DNA of 64,000 nucleotides. Origin: Aurifilum marmelostoma. Lineage: Eukaryota > Ascomycota > Sordariomycetes > Diaporthales > Cryphonectriaceae. The stretch's first letter is position 1. Every line of letters starts with the position of its first letter. The stretch covers positions 1,860,001 through 1,924,000 of the forward strand of contig JAMXSV010000008.1 of NCBI GenBank assembly GCA_027559495.1. The letters run 5' to 3'. Positions 21,312-34,224 of this stretch are shown in pieces. The position numbers were made by a program, and so were the translations under genes. Below the pieces are notes generated by a model that made no database searches, was not told where the DNA came from, and was given only the letters and a program-made list of their open reading frames with translations.

Positions 21312-22720
21312 ATAAGTATAGAATCCTGAAAGTCTCGGAGTCCAGAAAGAAGAGCAAGGCCTTTGCGCCTGTGGGAAGAAATAGACAGAGAGAGAACCGG
21401 GACCAGAGATCTAACGAGGCGCATGCTTCGTATGGTTGATGTAATGTCATGATACCCATAATAATGAAGAAACTTCAACAAAGCATCTTGTCACTTCATC
21501 TGCTTGATCTTGTTCCCTGTGCATGTATGAGAACTGTAACGGACGTGCTCTCATCAACACCACAAGATCACAAACTGTAAATGCCAGGTAACCTTGCAAA
21601 AAGTTTCCTTCTAGACCTAAACGCCCCTCAGGCCACAACGGCAGCATCCCTATTGGACCCTCTTGACGCCGGCCTGACGTCGTGATCTACATAATCGTCG
21701 AGCTTATTTTTTCTTCCCTTCCTTTCCTATTCTTTCTTAGGCATCAATTACTTGCATCGAACCCCATCGATCCCCCACCATTGCAGCCCAACAACCAACA
21801 AATTCCTGTTTGTGGCTGCGGGCTTGTCGAGCGAGAACAGCAATTGATCCCCCAAGATCTCAATTAACAAAAGAATCCGCACGCCGGAGCTAATTGTTTT
21901 GCGGACCGTCCATCCATCCCCAGAATGTGCTGTACAGTAGTTAGTTAGTCATGGCCTGCACCTAGAGAAGTACACAAAGCCAGAATGGATTTTCAGGAGG
22001 CGAGAGAAAATACAGCGGGGAATGCGGAAAAAAGATATCCTCAGGCTGGCGCGAACCACCCCCCCCCCCCCGGCCATGTCCAGGGTGGAAGGGAACGGCA
22101 GTTCTTGGGTGCTAAATATAGGAATAAGCTTTTTTGATTTTGATTTTCCTGCCCTCCGGTTTCTGGGTTGGGAAAGAAACAAGGAGAGAAAGGATGACGA
22201 AAGGGGTGATGAACAAATTGGGCTTCTCGGTTTATTGATTACTATCAACGATCTCGAGGCTGCTATCATTTTCTGAGACTTCTACATATCATCTTATGTG
22301 TGCGTCCAGCTGTGGAAGTCGGGGGGAACCTTGAGGTAATATATATATGATATGTGGTCAAGTTGTGCAGGGAATAGACTTCTTACTCCGTCAATTATGC
22401 ATTGGTATCTGGATATCATGCGTTCTACTTTGGAAAAGGCTATGCCCGGCCATCGCTCAGACACAAAGGAAAAAAAGGAAGGGGAAAAAAAAAAAAAAGG
22501 AAAGGAAAGACAACCCCAGCTAGAGCTTCTATATGCACTCTCCTCAGACAAAGTCCTATTCGTTAACAAGAGAGTGGATCAACGAACACCCTCAAGCCCA
22601 TGCAATTTCCCTGGCCTGGCCGTCTAGAAGGAAAAGAAAAAAAAAAGAAGAAACAAAAGGTTGAGCCGTGATTGTGTGTGTGTGTGTGTGTGTGTGGCAT
22701 TGCATTGCGTACGTATTTCC
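21312..22720. other. Convergent intergenic region, no gene seen
   Basis: Region between the 3' ends of the sugar transporter (plus) and the HET gene (minus). It contains a C13 run near 22060, an A-rich tract near 22487-22498 and (TG)12 at 22673-22696 just past the HET stop. Short frames only. Confidence 0.6.
22673..22696. repeat. (TG)12 microsatellite
   Basis: Perfect TG repeat in the presumed 3' UTR of the HET-domain gene, about 25 bp beyond its stop codon. Confidence 0.9.
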
Positions 22721-24054
22721 TCATCTGCCGTCAGGTCGTGAAGTGTTTGGTCGCCCAGGCGGTTGTTGTCCCATGTAGCTGTTGAGAAGGTCCCTCGTAT
22801 CGTGATAGGGACCCCGTCTCCGGTCAAAGGCGTCCAGCAGGGTGAAGACGACGCCCATGTCCATCTTTGGCATCGTCCTGATCGCCTCGAGGAACTCATT
22901 GCAGATTCCTTCTGCCCCGCCCTTCTCAAATTCCACTTGTTGGCGAAGAAGCATATTAGTGTCTGTCTTGTTTCTGATGAAGATGATAATAATCATAATA
23001 ATAATAATATTCAAAAAAGAACCAGAAAGGGCCTCGCCAGTGCAAGAAAGAAAAGAAAGAGAAAAAAAAAAAGAGAGAGAAACCCACTGTCGGTTCTGTT
23101 CCACTGCAACATCTGTTTCCACGAGATGATCTCGTCGCCCAGGAGGAAGGCGGGAAATGTAGAGAGGGTCAGCTCCTCGACGATCCACTGCCTCCTGAAG
23201 AAGGGCCGGTTGGCAAAGCTCATGATGGCCGTGTACAGGGGCCCCTCCTGGGGCGTGCCGTTGACCTTGACGTCCTCCTCGCAGACGGGGCCGAAGGGGG
23301 CCAGCCAGCGCATGACGGGCGAGTAGTTCTCCGGGTGGTCGATCTTGTCCTGGGGGTCGCCAAAGTTGGGGGGGAAGAGGGACTCGAGGCGGCGCAGGGT
23401 GCTGATGCCCATGTCGGAGGTGGCGTCCTTGACGCCCAGCCAGCCGACGGTGATCTTGGCCGACTCGTAGGCCAGCGTCAGGTGGGCGCGGCGCTGTTCT
23501 GACTCGGCCGGGTCCCGGAGGTTGATGCAGATGCAGTCGAGCCAGACGCGCAGGGGCGTCTGGCGGCCGGCCTGGTTGGACTCGTCGGGCAGGATGGAGC
23601 GGAAGCTTCGAAGCACCTGCCTGAGCCAGGCCGGGTGCTTCTTCGTCCTGGGGGAGGAGGAGGAGGAGGCGGAGGAGGCGCGGCGGGGCGAGGGCGGTGT
23701 GCAGGGCCGCGTGTTGCCCGACGAGGTGCTGCCGCTGCCATTGGACGAGGTCTGGTAGAGGGATGCCTTCTCCCGCAGGAACAGGGCGCGGACATGTCGG
23801 AGGGCCTGGCCGAGGGTCTTGGGAACCGTCACCCTGCAGGCGTTGACCCAGATGCTCTCGGTCTCGTTGTCTTCCGACTCTCGCAGCAGCGCGCAGAGGC
23901 CGATAAACTCGAGGTTCTTGGTGACCTTGACGTTGACCATGCGGCTCACGACAGGGTCATTGATATCCCGCCCCGTCTGGATCTCCAGCAGACGGATCTC
24001 TTTCCCGTCGAGCTGTATTGGCTTGTAGTCCAGACTCCTGACGTCGAGTGTCAT
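22721..24054 (-). CDS. HET-domain protein
   Basis: Two-exon model: 24054-23088 and 22935-22721, 393 aa. Residues 1-60 lead into the HET start (IRLLEIQTG, then a beta segment with FIGLCALL). The domain core is RVWLDCICIN around residue 170, followed by AYESAKITVGWLG and, near the end, FANRPFFRRQWIVEELTLS. This is the order of the fungal heterokaryon-incompatibility (HET) domain, which mediates cell death after fusion of unlike strains and shows TIR-like traits. A Ser/Thr/Pro-rich insertion with a run of Ser sits between the first block and the VWLDCICIN block. The intron (GTGGGT donor, 152 nt, containing long A/T simple repeats) is the least certain part: the chosen acceptor keeps the frame, but other AG sites are close. 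The protein is short compared with NLR-type HET genes and no NACHT or repeat domain follows. Confidence 0.85.
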
Positions 24055-24089
24055 TTCGGGCTCTCTTTCTCTTTCTCTGTATGTGCGAG

Positions 24090-24204
24090 AGAGAGAGAGA
24101 GTGTGTGTGTATGTGTGTGTGTGTGTGCGCGCGCCCCGAGATAGAAAATAAAAATAAAAAAAAAAAATAAAAAAAAAAATAAAAAAAAAAATAAAAAAAA
24201 AAAG
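24090..24204. repeat. Compound simple repeat upstream of the HET gene
   Basis: (GA)n, then (GT)n, then about five copies of a T-plus-11-A unit (12-bp period) lie directly upstream of the HET start codon. Such tracts are prone to length change and could affect promoter spacing. Confidence 0.8.
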
Positions 24205-24469
24205 AATCGAGTCAATAATAACAATGATAAATAATCAATAATATGAAAGCAGCAGTAGATGTGTCAAAATATTTAGTCCGGTCCTTGGCTTGCGGCAACT
24301 AATGGTTGTCCAGGGAGCATCACCCATCAATTGCATCCCGCTCCGCCTAAAGGGAAAAAAAAAGGGTCCCCACGAAAAACTTCAATTGTTTCCACACCCT
24401 GGTCACGTCGATACGTTGATCGTGTTGCGTAAGGGGAGGGGGGCCAGACCCTGGTCAAGGCTGTGTGGC

Positions 24470-24470
<1 letters not shown>

Positions 24471-24494
<24 letters not shown>
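24471..24494. repeat. (AG)12 microsatellite
   Basis: Perfect AG repeat in the intergenic region between the HET gene and the MFS drug-type transporter. Confidence 0.9.
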
Positions 24495-24501
<7 letters not shown>

Positions 24502-26700
24502 AGGGCAGAATATCCTTTTTTTTTTTCTCTTTTTTCCTTTTCCGCGATGGGGGAGGGATGAGGATAGGCGGAGGAGGTGATGGGTGTCGAATTTACCGGT
24601 GCTTGAGTCGTGCGCCTGGATCTTATAGGACCTTGGTTCTCCATCTCTATCCATCGCCAAGACTTTTGAGATCCAGAGGGGAAACCTGCATCTCTTTTCC
24701 CTTTTTTTCCCTTCCTTTTTTTTTTTCTTCTTCTTTTTTTCTTTTGGTCGTTCTTCTTGCCTCCTACCCACCCCAGTCGATGTCAGCCTGCAGGCGACTT
24801 GTTTGATACACTGACCTGGTTTTTTGTTGTCAAACACCCCGCCCGCTCTCCCTCATTCTCCTCATCATGACCCCCTCTGTGATGGATTCTCTCAAGTCTC
24901 TCCGGCCCGATGTCGGTACAGTCGTAGCACTGTATGACCTTTTTCCAAGATTTGTACAGTACAGTTGGTAGAATATATCCATTCATGAAGGCTCTCGCCT
25001 CCCCCCCCCCCTTTACCTGTCAGGCAGCATCCGTAGCTCTTGGTTTCCCAGGAATCTTCCAAGATTGATGCCCCCCGTTGCTGCCACAGTGGGGTTCATC
25101 AGGACTCCCCACCAGACCAACCTCGGTACTACGGAAGATTTTCTTTAATCGTCTCGAAAATTGCCTGAAGTAGCAAAAGGAGCGTACGTGCACGCCGTCC
25201 AACTAGGATGGTCTCAAATTACAATGCGGAAAGACAACGAGGTTCCTTTCAATATCCTCAACAGTATGATTAGTGTCAATACTCGGTGTAAAGGCCCTCA
25301 TGGCGCGCGCTGGGTATAGAAAAGAAAAGAAAAGAAAAGAAAGGCATCTGTAATGCCATGACACGAGAGAAGTCTGCTGTAATATAATAAGGTTTGACAC
25401 CCAGGAACTGACGGTGTACAATGGCAAGGATTCCCTTCCTCGATTGAAAAGTGTCAATGAGATTTACTTTGACGGTCAAGTAAATATTGATCGATGTGAT
25501 TCCATACTTGCTAGATTATATATCTATTCATTCATCCATTATTCTTCCAAGACCTGTCTGTACTGATCTTTCTCACCTGGTGTAAATTTCGTGTTTCTTT
25601 TTTTTTTTTCCTTCCTTTCCTTTTCTCTCTCTATTTGCCACCAAAGATAAGGAAATCATCAATAATCTAAAAACCCGAAGAAACCTCGTCACTTCTCACT
25701 TCTCACTTCCCTACCCATAGCCTACAAGGACGACAGCAACCCCCTAGGGGCCAGAGCCCACGGCAGGGTCACTGACTACTTACCCATCGTAATATTAAAG
25801 TCAAATACACACACAGCCTACGACATTTGCAAGAAAAAGCGGAAGACGCTATCTCCGACGTAATTCGGTGACAATGTCTGACCATCATACGTAGCGAGGT
25901 CGCTGGCCATGATTCAACATCCCTGACTTTAAGGGGACATTAACGCGCTTAGAGAGCATCCTGTCGTTGAATTTTTCTAATCTCTAAAAACCAGGCGCCC
26001 TCGTGAGCATAACACTAAGCCGAGAACGTGGATAAGCCATCGTCAGAAACCCCTAGACTTATCAAAACAGGCTTCAGGGCAGGCAGGCTCTTCACAACAA
26101 CAGGTCGTCAAAACCCGCCATCATATTGCCCACCCTGCACCTGGTGCCCTGCAGAGACCTAAACATGTACCACACCAAGCACTCAGGTCGAAAGCAAGAC
26201 ATATACCGAGCATTCATCCCCCCTCTGGTCCTACTCTCTTCCCTCTACGTCTCTAGCCCCTCGGTCACGCGTCTGATATTGGATTAGAGTTGACAACGTC
26301 TGCACGCGTGCTTCCAGGCCATGGCACTCAGACGAGGGTGAGCCAGGCGTCGCCGCCCCTTAGTAGTGGGAGTGTCTGTGCTGCTGGTGATGTGCTTGAC
26401 CAAACACCCCCCCCCCAATATACTCACGACTATCACTTGCTAGCTTCTTGTCGTCGTAAAAATAACCCCTTAGAAATCCAGACATACCCCAATGGTCCTC
26501 TGACTCGCGCCAGAATCCCCGCATACACGCCCTATGATCCTGCTCGCCACTGTTGTAGCAACTCGTTACGTCCTGCTATCGTCCTCTGTCGGGGTCAAGC
26601 CAACACAAGCTCCGTTTATATCTGCGCATAGGCCAATGATCGTGGGCCGGTGCAGTGGGAGAAAAGAATCCAAGAATTACCGGCCGCCGACGATCGCCAC

Positions 26701-28815
26701 TCAGGCATGGCTGTAGCTGAGTGCCTGGAGCGACGACCTGCGTGGCTGTATGGTCAAACTGGAGACCCGCTTGTTTCTGTTGGCACTAGGCAGGCTGACA
26801 AAAGTCGACGGAGCGCTTAGGCGTGCTGCGGCTGAGCTACAAACGGGGCCGTCGTAGTTGATGTTGTTCAGACCAGAGTCCGCATGTGGCGTCAGCGGCC
26901 CAGTGACCGTTGTTGGCAGGCCAGGCTTGCCCAGGCGGATGAAAAGCGAGACGACGAGAGCCAAAGCGGAAATGCACAGAGTAGCAATAAACATCTGGGG
27001 ATATGCCTGCTCCTGAGATCCATTGTGGGTGGTGGCTAGTGAACCATTATTCTGCAAAGTGTCATAAGATGACCAGATTGCTGTCGTGATGCCGATGCCT
27101 ATGGGAATGCCTAGGCGGGAGACGGACTGTAGAATGATGATGCCCCTCGTCTGCTGTCGAGATGGCAATAGACGGATGAGGTGTCTCTGGAAGCAGTCAG
27201 CCATCGCCGTACGGCCAGCATTCTCCCTTCCGTTATTAATATGAACGCTTACCGGGCCGAGGTTGCAAACCCAATCGAAACTCAGCGTGCTCAGCATCAG
27301 CGATGGAAAGATGAAAGCGAAATAGTTGCTATCCTGTCGGACAAAAAGGAGCAGCACGCTGGCACCTGCTTGACACAGAACAGCAGCAACCAGCATACAA
27401 GAGCTGTCAATCCGAAGCGTACAACAAGCCACCAACGGGCTTAGTACAAGTCCTGCTATGGTCTGCGGTAGAAGACGCACACCCACTTCGAGAGGATTCA
27501 GTTCTTGAATCTCCTGCATGAAGAAAGACACCCAAAATAACGACGAAAAGAAAGCCGCGGAAATGCAGAGAGTCAACAGAAGCGTCTAAACACACCGTGG
27601 TTAGCAGAATGCATAATCAGGGCACATCAAATCTCAAATCAAACTTACCAATATCAAGTCGAAACGTTGCCCCACAGGTCCCCCCATCAGAGGTTTCTTC
27701 GTGAGATGCTCCCAAGCCAGGAATCCGGGGACAGCCAGACCACTGTATATCAACAGCAGCAAAACTTCAGTACTGCTCCAGCCGTGCGCAGGTCCCAATG
27801 TCAGCGCCGCCGACAGGCCGCCCACAGCCGTGAGCAGTATGGACAGGCCAGCCCAGTCAATGTCCTTGGCGACGGACCACCAATCGGTCATCATGGTGTT
27901 GTCCTCAACGAGATCGTCAAACGCGGCAAAACGGGCCTCTAAGGGGAAAGAGACGACATTCATCGGGGAGGTGACTGCCATGTCCGGGATGACGAAGACG
28001 GCGACAAGAGCAATGACGACGTACACGATGGCAATGTAGGCAAAGCTGGCCCGCCAGTTCTCTTCCATGGCAACTTCCACGAGCCCAGAGCCCAGGCCGC
28101 CGAAGATGACTGCAAAAGCATTGCCACCTGCGAGAAAGAATCCATAGACGCAGCTCCGTCGCGTTGAGGTAGTGGGATATATGGCGGCGAGGAGACTGGC
28201 CATGATCGGCATATGGGCTGCGCAGGCCAGGCCAGCGATAGCAAGCATTGTGTCCAGAATGATGCCATGACGAACGAGAGCGCTCAGACCTAAGGCCAAC
28301 GAGAACAGGAAAAGGCTGGCTATGAGAAGTATCTTCTGGGAATGACCGTGGTGCTGGTTTGCTATAATAGCCATAGGAATGAGGAAAATCGCGCCTGTGA
28401 GGCTATAGCCATGAGCGCGAACAATTGTCAGCTGATGAGACTGCGGTTCCGTTGATGTGGCGTGAATGCCTTACCCAGGACCAGCTGTCATCCAGACAGT
28501 GGTAGGCATGTCCATCCCCAACGAATGCCTAGTAGCATCTGTGATCACCATGACGCCTTGCTGGAGTGCAAGAAAGGTAGCCCCAATACAGGCCGCCACT
28601 AGTATAAGCAAAATCTCATGGAACGGCCCTGACAAAGCCACGGGTTTGGTAGACTTTAGTTGATCATCGGTCCCAGCGTTGTCGTCCAGACGGACATCTT
28701 CCAGCTGCTCCTCAGAAATCGAGATTGACCAGGGCTTCAACATGTTTGGGTGTCTGTCTAAGGAGTGGGGCCAAAAGAAGGACGAAGGTTGGTTGCACAG
28801 GACAAGTGTTGTCAA
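26701..28815 (-). CDS. MFS multidrug-type transporter (DHA2-like, 14 TM)
   Basis: Four-exon model: 28815-28475, 28402-27649, 27585-27253 and 27186-26701. All introns are GT-AG, giving up to 637 aa; an internal Met 24 codons in would give 613. The N-terminal 60-90 residues are hydrophilic. TM1 (ILLILVAACIGATFLALQQG) is followed by WMTAGPGLTGAIFLIP, so joining exons 1 and 2 restores the MFS motif-C-like region. ENWRASFAY closes the first half. Then come further TM segments including DWAGLSILLTAVGGLSAAL and a second half ending before a hydrophilic Ser-rich tail. This arrangement matches fungal proton-coupled drug/toxin exporters related to the aminotriazole-resistance group. Substrate unknown. 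The third intron (27187-27252, 66 nt) has no stop in frame. It has a good donor (GTAAGC), a CTGAC branch-like site and a CAG acceptor, so the read-through version would add 22 residues. Confidence 0.88.
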
Positions 28816-29747
28816 GGAATGCCGCGAAGACGGTGCACGAACAGTGCTCGTGAGCCTGTAGAATGATTATTATCCAGAGGTTTTGCAGGATAACCTCAAG
28901 CTGTCCCATGAAGAGTAAAGACTTGTTCCAAAAATGAGAGTCCCAGATAGGTAGGTAATCGTTGGTGAAGGCAGAAGACGAGGAGGGGATTGGCTAGCTA
29001 GCTAAATTAAAGTTTTGTTTTTCTTGAGAGCTGAGCGCAGATGGGCTCCTTCCTATATAATAACTTGTTTGTTCATTGACAGCAGTTTCGAAGGAGATGA
29101 TACGTTCTCAACAAGGCCTAAAAGACTAACGCCATCTGTCACTAATTAGTACTTTCCTACGCCTTTCTCGACGCGATTGTAAACCGCACGAGCCAAAGAA
29201 GGGTGATATTCCCAAGTACAGTGATAGCATTCTCAGCAGTCAACAGCGCTTTGCGCATGGCATAGAGATATAAATCTCTTTACACTTGAGAGCTCGTAGG
29301 ATCGCCTCCGGCCGAGATACTGTGACCTACATATGCATCTAGTTGTTGAGTCCGCATAAGCTTTTGTTGTGGCGCCACTTTCTGTACGAATTTCCATGCT
29401 GCAATAATGATCTGGGTCGTGTACATATTCCGATCCAGGGCTGAGGGGCTCTCCCACTCACGATTTTAACAAACCACTCATCCGGAGGATATGTGAAAAA
29501 ATGTATCAGCGTCACGATCACCGCAAGTCACTATTCCAAGCTGGGTAGGATCATTTTATTTTATCTTTTTTTGGTCCTTCTGGTCCACCTGCGCCTTTGC
29601 CCGTGTTAGATGAACCTATGCTCAACTATGCTTTTGCAGCCCCTAATTACCAGTCTGTCCACTGCTTGCTATGTAAAGACGAGGAAGAAAGGGATTAGTC
29701 ATGCAATACTACGAAATACAATGCATCCACATCCGCCACTAGCACCA
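28816..29747. other. Intergenic, no gene seen
   Basis: Promoter of the MFS transporter and 3' region of SPT6. CTAGCTAGCT-like short palindromes near 28994 and AT-rich patches. No coding frame of interest. Confidence 0.6.
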
Positions 29748-32700
29748 TCAACGGCCATTAACATTTTGCATGCGCGAGATCTCAGCCTGGTACCGGATCT
29801 TGAAGCCGTTTGTCAGAGCTTTCATATCCGGGTACTGAGCCTTCAGAAACTCGTAGCCGTTGGGCACGACGCGCACCGGCCAGCCCATGACTCGTGAAGT
29901 ACGGTTGGCCTTGAAGCAGAGCCAGAAGTAGCCAGCATGCTTGCTATCAATGCAGAAGGCGTAGCTGGATCGATTCGGGTTGGCGTCCATGTACGTGGTA
30001 AGCCATCTCTCTGTACAGAATCTGATTAGCTTGCCGGGGGCATCACTACTGTATTGAGATGCTGACTGAGTGCGAAACTTACCCAACTCGTTCCGCGACC
30101 CTTTCTGGAACTTCTCGTGCTGCATCATCTCCGCGACCTTGCGTGCCATGGCCTTGACATGCTCGACGATCAACTCATCCAAATCCGTGTAGTTGAACTT
30201 GCCCACCCTGAGCAGGCGACCAACGGAGAACTCGTTCTCCTTCTGCAGCTCAAGCACATCAACGTGCTGATAGACGCCATCCGCAACCTTCCACGTAATG
30301 GCCAGATGGTCATTACCCTTTGATGACGGTCGGATGATGACCTCTCCAGACGATTGGGATCCAAGGTACTCCTCGGCCTGTGTCGAGTTGAACGGTTTGA
30401 AGAGAGGGTGGTTGATGACACGCTGCGTGCGACCTGTCGTGCTGTCCTTCTCCTTGAGCTCTTCCCTGTCGTGCCTCTCCTGATCAAAGTCCCAGTTGCG
30501 ATCGTCGTGGTCCATGCGCTTCCTGTAGGGCACACGGAGAGCGTCCTCGCGGACAGACAGCTTGGCGATGAATGCTTTGCGGTCAACGTGGAGGAGCTTG
30601 GCCTGGACAGTCTGCCCGACAGTGAGGACATCCTTGACAGAAGCCGAACGGTACGAGACCTCATCTGCTTCGATACGACCCTCGATGCCGCAGTCGAGCC
30701 TGACAATGGCAAAGTCATCCTTCACCACACGCACATTGACGGGAATGATCATGCCCTCGGCAAGAGAATCCCTCGTCTCGCCCGTGAACATGGTGAAAAC
30801 TTCTTCTGTGCTCAGGGGCATGAAGGCGCGTCGGAGCTCTTCGTACGGGGCCTGGAGCTCTGCCCGGATGGTCTCGAGCGTGGCCCGCTTGCGCTGGCTG
30901 TATTGTTGCTCCAGCTGTTCCGCATACTCTTCTAGGACGAGCTCGTTCACCTTGTCCTGCTCGTCGTCTCGAAAGAGCTTGCGAACCACGGCACCTGGTC
31001 CGTTCTCATCCGTCTCGGCCTTGACATCTTCCTCGTCCAGCTCAAGCGCGTCGGCCGCCATCTTGCGACCAAGCTCATAGTCTTCGGGGTGGACTCGAGT
31101 ATTATCCAGGGGCTCTGTTTGGGGATTTGTCGCATCGTATTCGATGTAGAGGAAACTGGCACAGTTGTCCCAGACCTTGACGCCGACCACAGGGAGCTTG
31201 TTGTTGTCGGGATCACCCACGAGTTCGTCTCGCCTTATGACAGAGCCACCGTTCAAGTTGATACCTTTGATGACAGCCTGCGCTTTTCGAGGACCCAGTC
31301 CCGAGACATAAGGCAGGAGGTTTGCAACATAGGGATTGCTGACCGCCTCATTAATGTCGACACCACAGAGATTGACTAGATCCACCATGGCTGTCTCGAG
31401 GTATTTTCTCAACTTGTCCTCTGGCAAGAGGCTCTGGCATGGGTGGAACAGCAGTGAGACAATGTCTTTTCCGAGCGCTGCATACTCCTTCAGAGGGTCC
31501 TGCAGATACTTCGCGAGTGCCACGCAGTATCGGGTGAGAGGGGGGAGAGTAGGGTGCTCGGCCTTGCCCCTGGGACTGTCCTTGTAAAGCCGGGCAACCT
31601 CGTCGTTCACAACGAGGACCTCAAGCAGATCTGTTCGTAGCTCGTTAGTCTCAGGGTCATCGTAAGATGGTCCCATGATCCCTTTTTCGTTGACGAGATT
31701 CTCTAGATCCTTGACGAGCTTGTTCGAGTCGGAGCAAAATCCGCTGACAGCGATGACATCAGGTTGACGCCGGTTGACTAGGTCGGTAAACTCTTCACGA
31801 GCTTCCTCGTCCCGAGCTAAATTTCCCAGCTGGCCGCTCTCGATGACCCGGCCATCCTCCTCGACCCAGGCAAAGTTGATCTTCTCCCGACCGGGGTCCG
31901 ACATGCCGTTCGAAAATGCCAGTACGCGAGCAGCCGTACCGAGAACCATCCCCTTTGGCTTGTATGGGGCTTGATCGAGCTTCTTCGAGAACTCCTCGCG
32001 ACAGAGCTTGAGAATGGACTCCTGACACTGCGTTCGCATCGCATCCTTGACCGCCTTGACCATCGCCTTGTCCAGCTTCGACAGCGCAAGCTCGAGCACC
32101 TTCGAACGTTCCTCGTTCCAGGCATCTGCCTTGTTACTGTAGTTGTCTGAAGTGAAGTCCGCAAAGAATTGCTTCTTGAACCGTGCAACGTCTCTGAGGC
32201 TGATCTTGACTTCGAGCAAGCCCTCTTCTTCGGCCTTCAGCATCTTGAGGAAGATCTCGGGCCTCTGCGCGAGGTCCGCCAACGACTGGTTTTTGAGGTA
32301 TTTGACCTCATAGTAAGGATGCGACTCTTCAATCTTCCGCATCCCTTTGCTCGTCCGTTGGCAGTCCACAACGCAGGTCATGAAATACGTAGCCCGCATT
32401 GCCTTGCGCAGGCGGGGGCTCGTGAACAGTTCTTCGGCATAGAGCTGCCGAGCAGCACTGATGACAGAGTCGCCACTGTGGAACTCGGCGTCGGTCAGGC
32501 TATCAGCCAGATCGATCGGATATTCGGACGGGTCGTCGGCCACTATCCTCTGCACATTTGATTGCGCATTGACGCGATTGGTAACCACTTGCTCTGGGGT
32601 CAAGCCATATGCCTGGAAGAAGTTGTAGGCCTTGCTCTTTCTGACCCGGTCAAAGATAGCAGATCTTGCACCAGGCCGCTTCACCTCCTTCGTTGGGCCA

Positions 32701-34224
32701 TCTGTGTTGGCATCCTTCAGTTGGGTGGCATATTTGAAGTTGACATAGTCGAGCAGATCCTGCAGCTCGTCCATTTCCCTCGCCTGAGGGATGAGTTCCT
32801 CGAGCATCTGGTCCTCGACGTCAATGCTGCGCAGTGTGGCGGCTAGCTTCTCCACCGCTGACCTCTTCTCTATGAAGCCACGGAATTTGATGTCGAGTTC
32901 CACGATGCGCCACAGGTCGTCCTGATTCAGCAGCTTCTCGGCCTTCACCTCGTACTCGGACTCGTTCGAATCGAGATCACGCCTATCAAAGTGGGGGTTC
33001 TTCATCTTTCTGGCGTGGATGAGGTAGTCCTTGCGGTGCTGGAACACATAGGGAACCTCGACGTAATCAACCACAAAGAACTCGAGCACCTTGTTCACCG
33101 CCTTCGAGAAGGGCCCTTCGAGCGACGACTCCATGGTAAACTTCCTGGCCTCCCACATCTGGTTCGCGATCCACTTCGTCTCCTCCTTGAGATCAGGCGT
33201 GACTTGTGATTTCTTGAAAGGTCGGCGGTCAAGCTGGAAGCGCTCGGGCTCATCCGTGACACGAACGTCGTTATCAGCCTCGGTCAATAGCTTTTCGGAC
33301 AGTTGCGACGGCTCGAAGACATCTTTCAGCTCCAGAGGTTGTTCTTCCTTGCCCGCCTCTTCATCCTCTTCCTTGTACAGGGCCCATTCGTAGTCCTCGC
33401 CGTTGCCAAAGATCGCCTCCATATCCTCAAGCGTCTCCTTGTCAAGGCCGGTGGCGTCAATGACGCTGCCCACGGCGAGCCGATCACGACCACGAGCAAC
33501 CTCCATATCTTCTTGCTGTCTCAGGCGCTCGTCTTCGTCGTCGTAGTCCTCCTCGATGAAGTCATCGAACTCGTCGGCAGCGGCTCGGGTGTGACTGGGG
33601 CGCCCATAGTGACGGTCATCATCGGCAGCGTCTTCGTCTTCGGAGAACATGTTGGCGAGACCGTCCCGCTTGCGTAGATCGTCTTTATCTCCATGGCCGC
33701 GCTTGAGGCGCTTGTACTGCGACTGAGGAGGTAATCAGTACGTGACACGGAGGTGTGATGGTCGGAAGGTGGTGGGTCACATACCTGAGCGGCTTCTCTG
33801 CGCTCGAAGTCGGGATTCGCTTCGCCGATTAGGTCGAGATCTTCGTCGTCAAGAACCTCTTCTTGCTCGCGCTCAGCTCGTCTCCGCTTCTTGCGCCTGC
33901 GCCGTTCGCGCTCGTCGGAATCTTCAGCATCGTCTTCTTCGTCCTCGTCGACGATGAAGCCTTCCCGGATCTATAGTAGTCAAGGTCAGTTGGGGTGCTC
34001 ACTTGTGCGCGCGAGCAAACAGGCGCGTTTGCGTGACTCACCTTGCGTGCCTCCTCCTCGTCATCGTCATCTTCATCCTCCTCGCTGGAATCATCCAGCG
34101 CGGGGTCGCGCTCACGGCGGCGAGGGGCACTGCCGCCATCGTCATCTCCAGCAAAGGACTCGTCATCTTCCTCGTCGTCAAGCTCGGCATGGTCGTCGAT
34201 CAGATCTCGCATCGAGGCACTCAT
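29748..34224 (-). CDS. SPT6: Transcription elongation factor and histone chaperone Spt6
   Basis: Four exons: 34224-34042, 33970-33785, 33722-30083 and 30010-29748, 1,423 aa, close to the usual 1,400-1,450. Spt6 travels with RNA polymerase II and reassembles nucleosomes behind it. Order seen: a very acidic N-terminus (DDEEDDESF, EEDEDDDDEEE); a basic patch RRRRKKRRR; the EEVLDDEDLDLIGE and QYKRLKRGH blocks shared by Spt6 proteins; the helical core; a YqgF-like fold (about residues 710-800, INFAWVEEDGRV); HhH (LPYVSGLGPRKAQAVI); an S1 domain (about 1130-1190, VRLDCGIEGRIEADEV); and tandem SH2 (about 1220-1423, EVIIRPSSKG, then SYAFCIDSKHAGYFWLCFK). The SH2 pair normally binds the phosphorylated Pol II linker. 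The last intron (30011-30082, 72 nt) is stop-free and in frame. Removing it gives NELERWLTTYM, which fits the family better than the read-through. The protein ends just after the SH2 pair. Confidence 0.96.

Larger units (their letters stand above)
24055..26700. other. Intergenic, no gene seen
   Basis: 2.6 kb between the HET start and the MFS transporter 3' end (both minus). Rich in simple repeats: A-rich 12-mers, (AG)12, poly-T/C patches, and (AAAAG)n at about 25319-25343. Frames reach about 144 codons but are made of Ser/Leu/Lys low-complexity sequence from these tracts. Confidence 0.5.

Noticed and set aside
23635..24144. 169-codon plus-strand frame over the HET gene
   Set aside because: Antisense shadow. 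The HET motifs VWLDCICIN and FFRRQWIVEE are on the minus strand.
29748..33650. Reading SPT6 as a single 1,300-codon frame starting at 33650
   Set aside because: This misses two upstream exons with conserved Spt6 N-terminal blocks and keeps the 72-nt intron that breaks the second SH2 domain.
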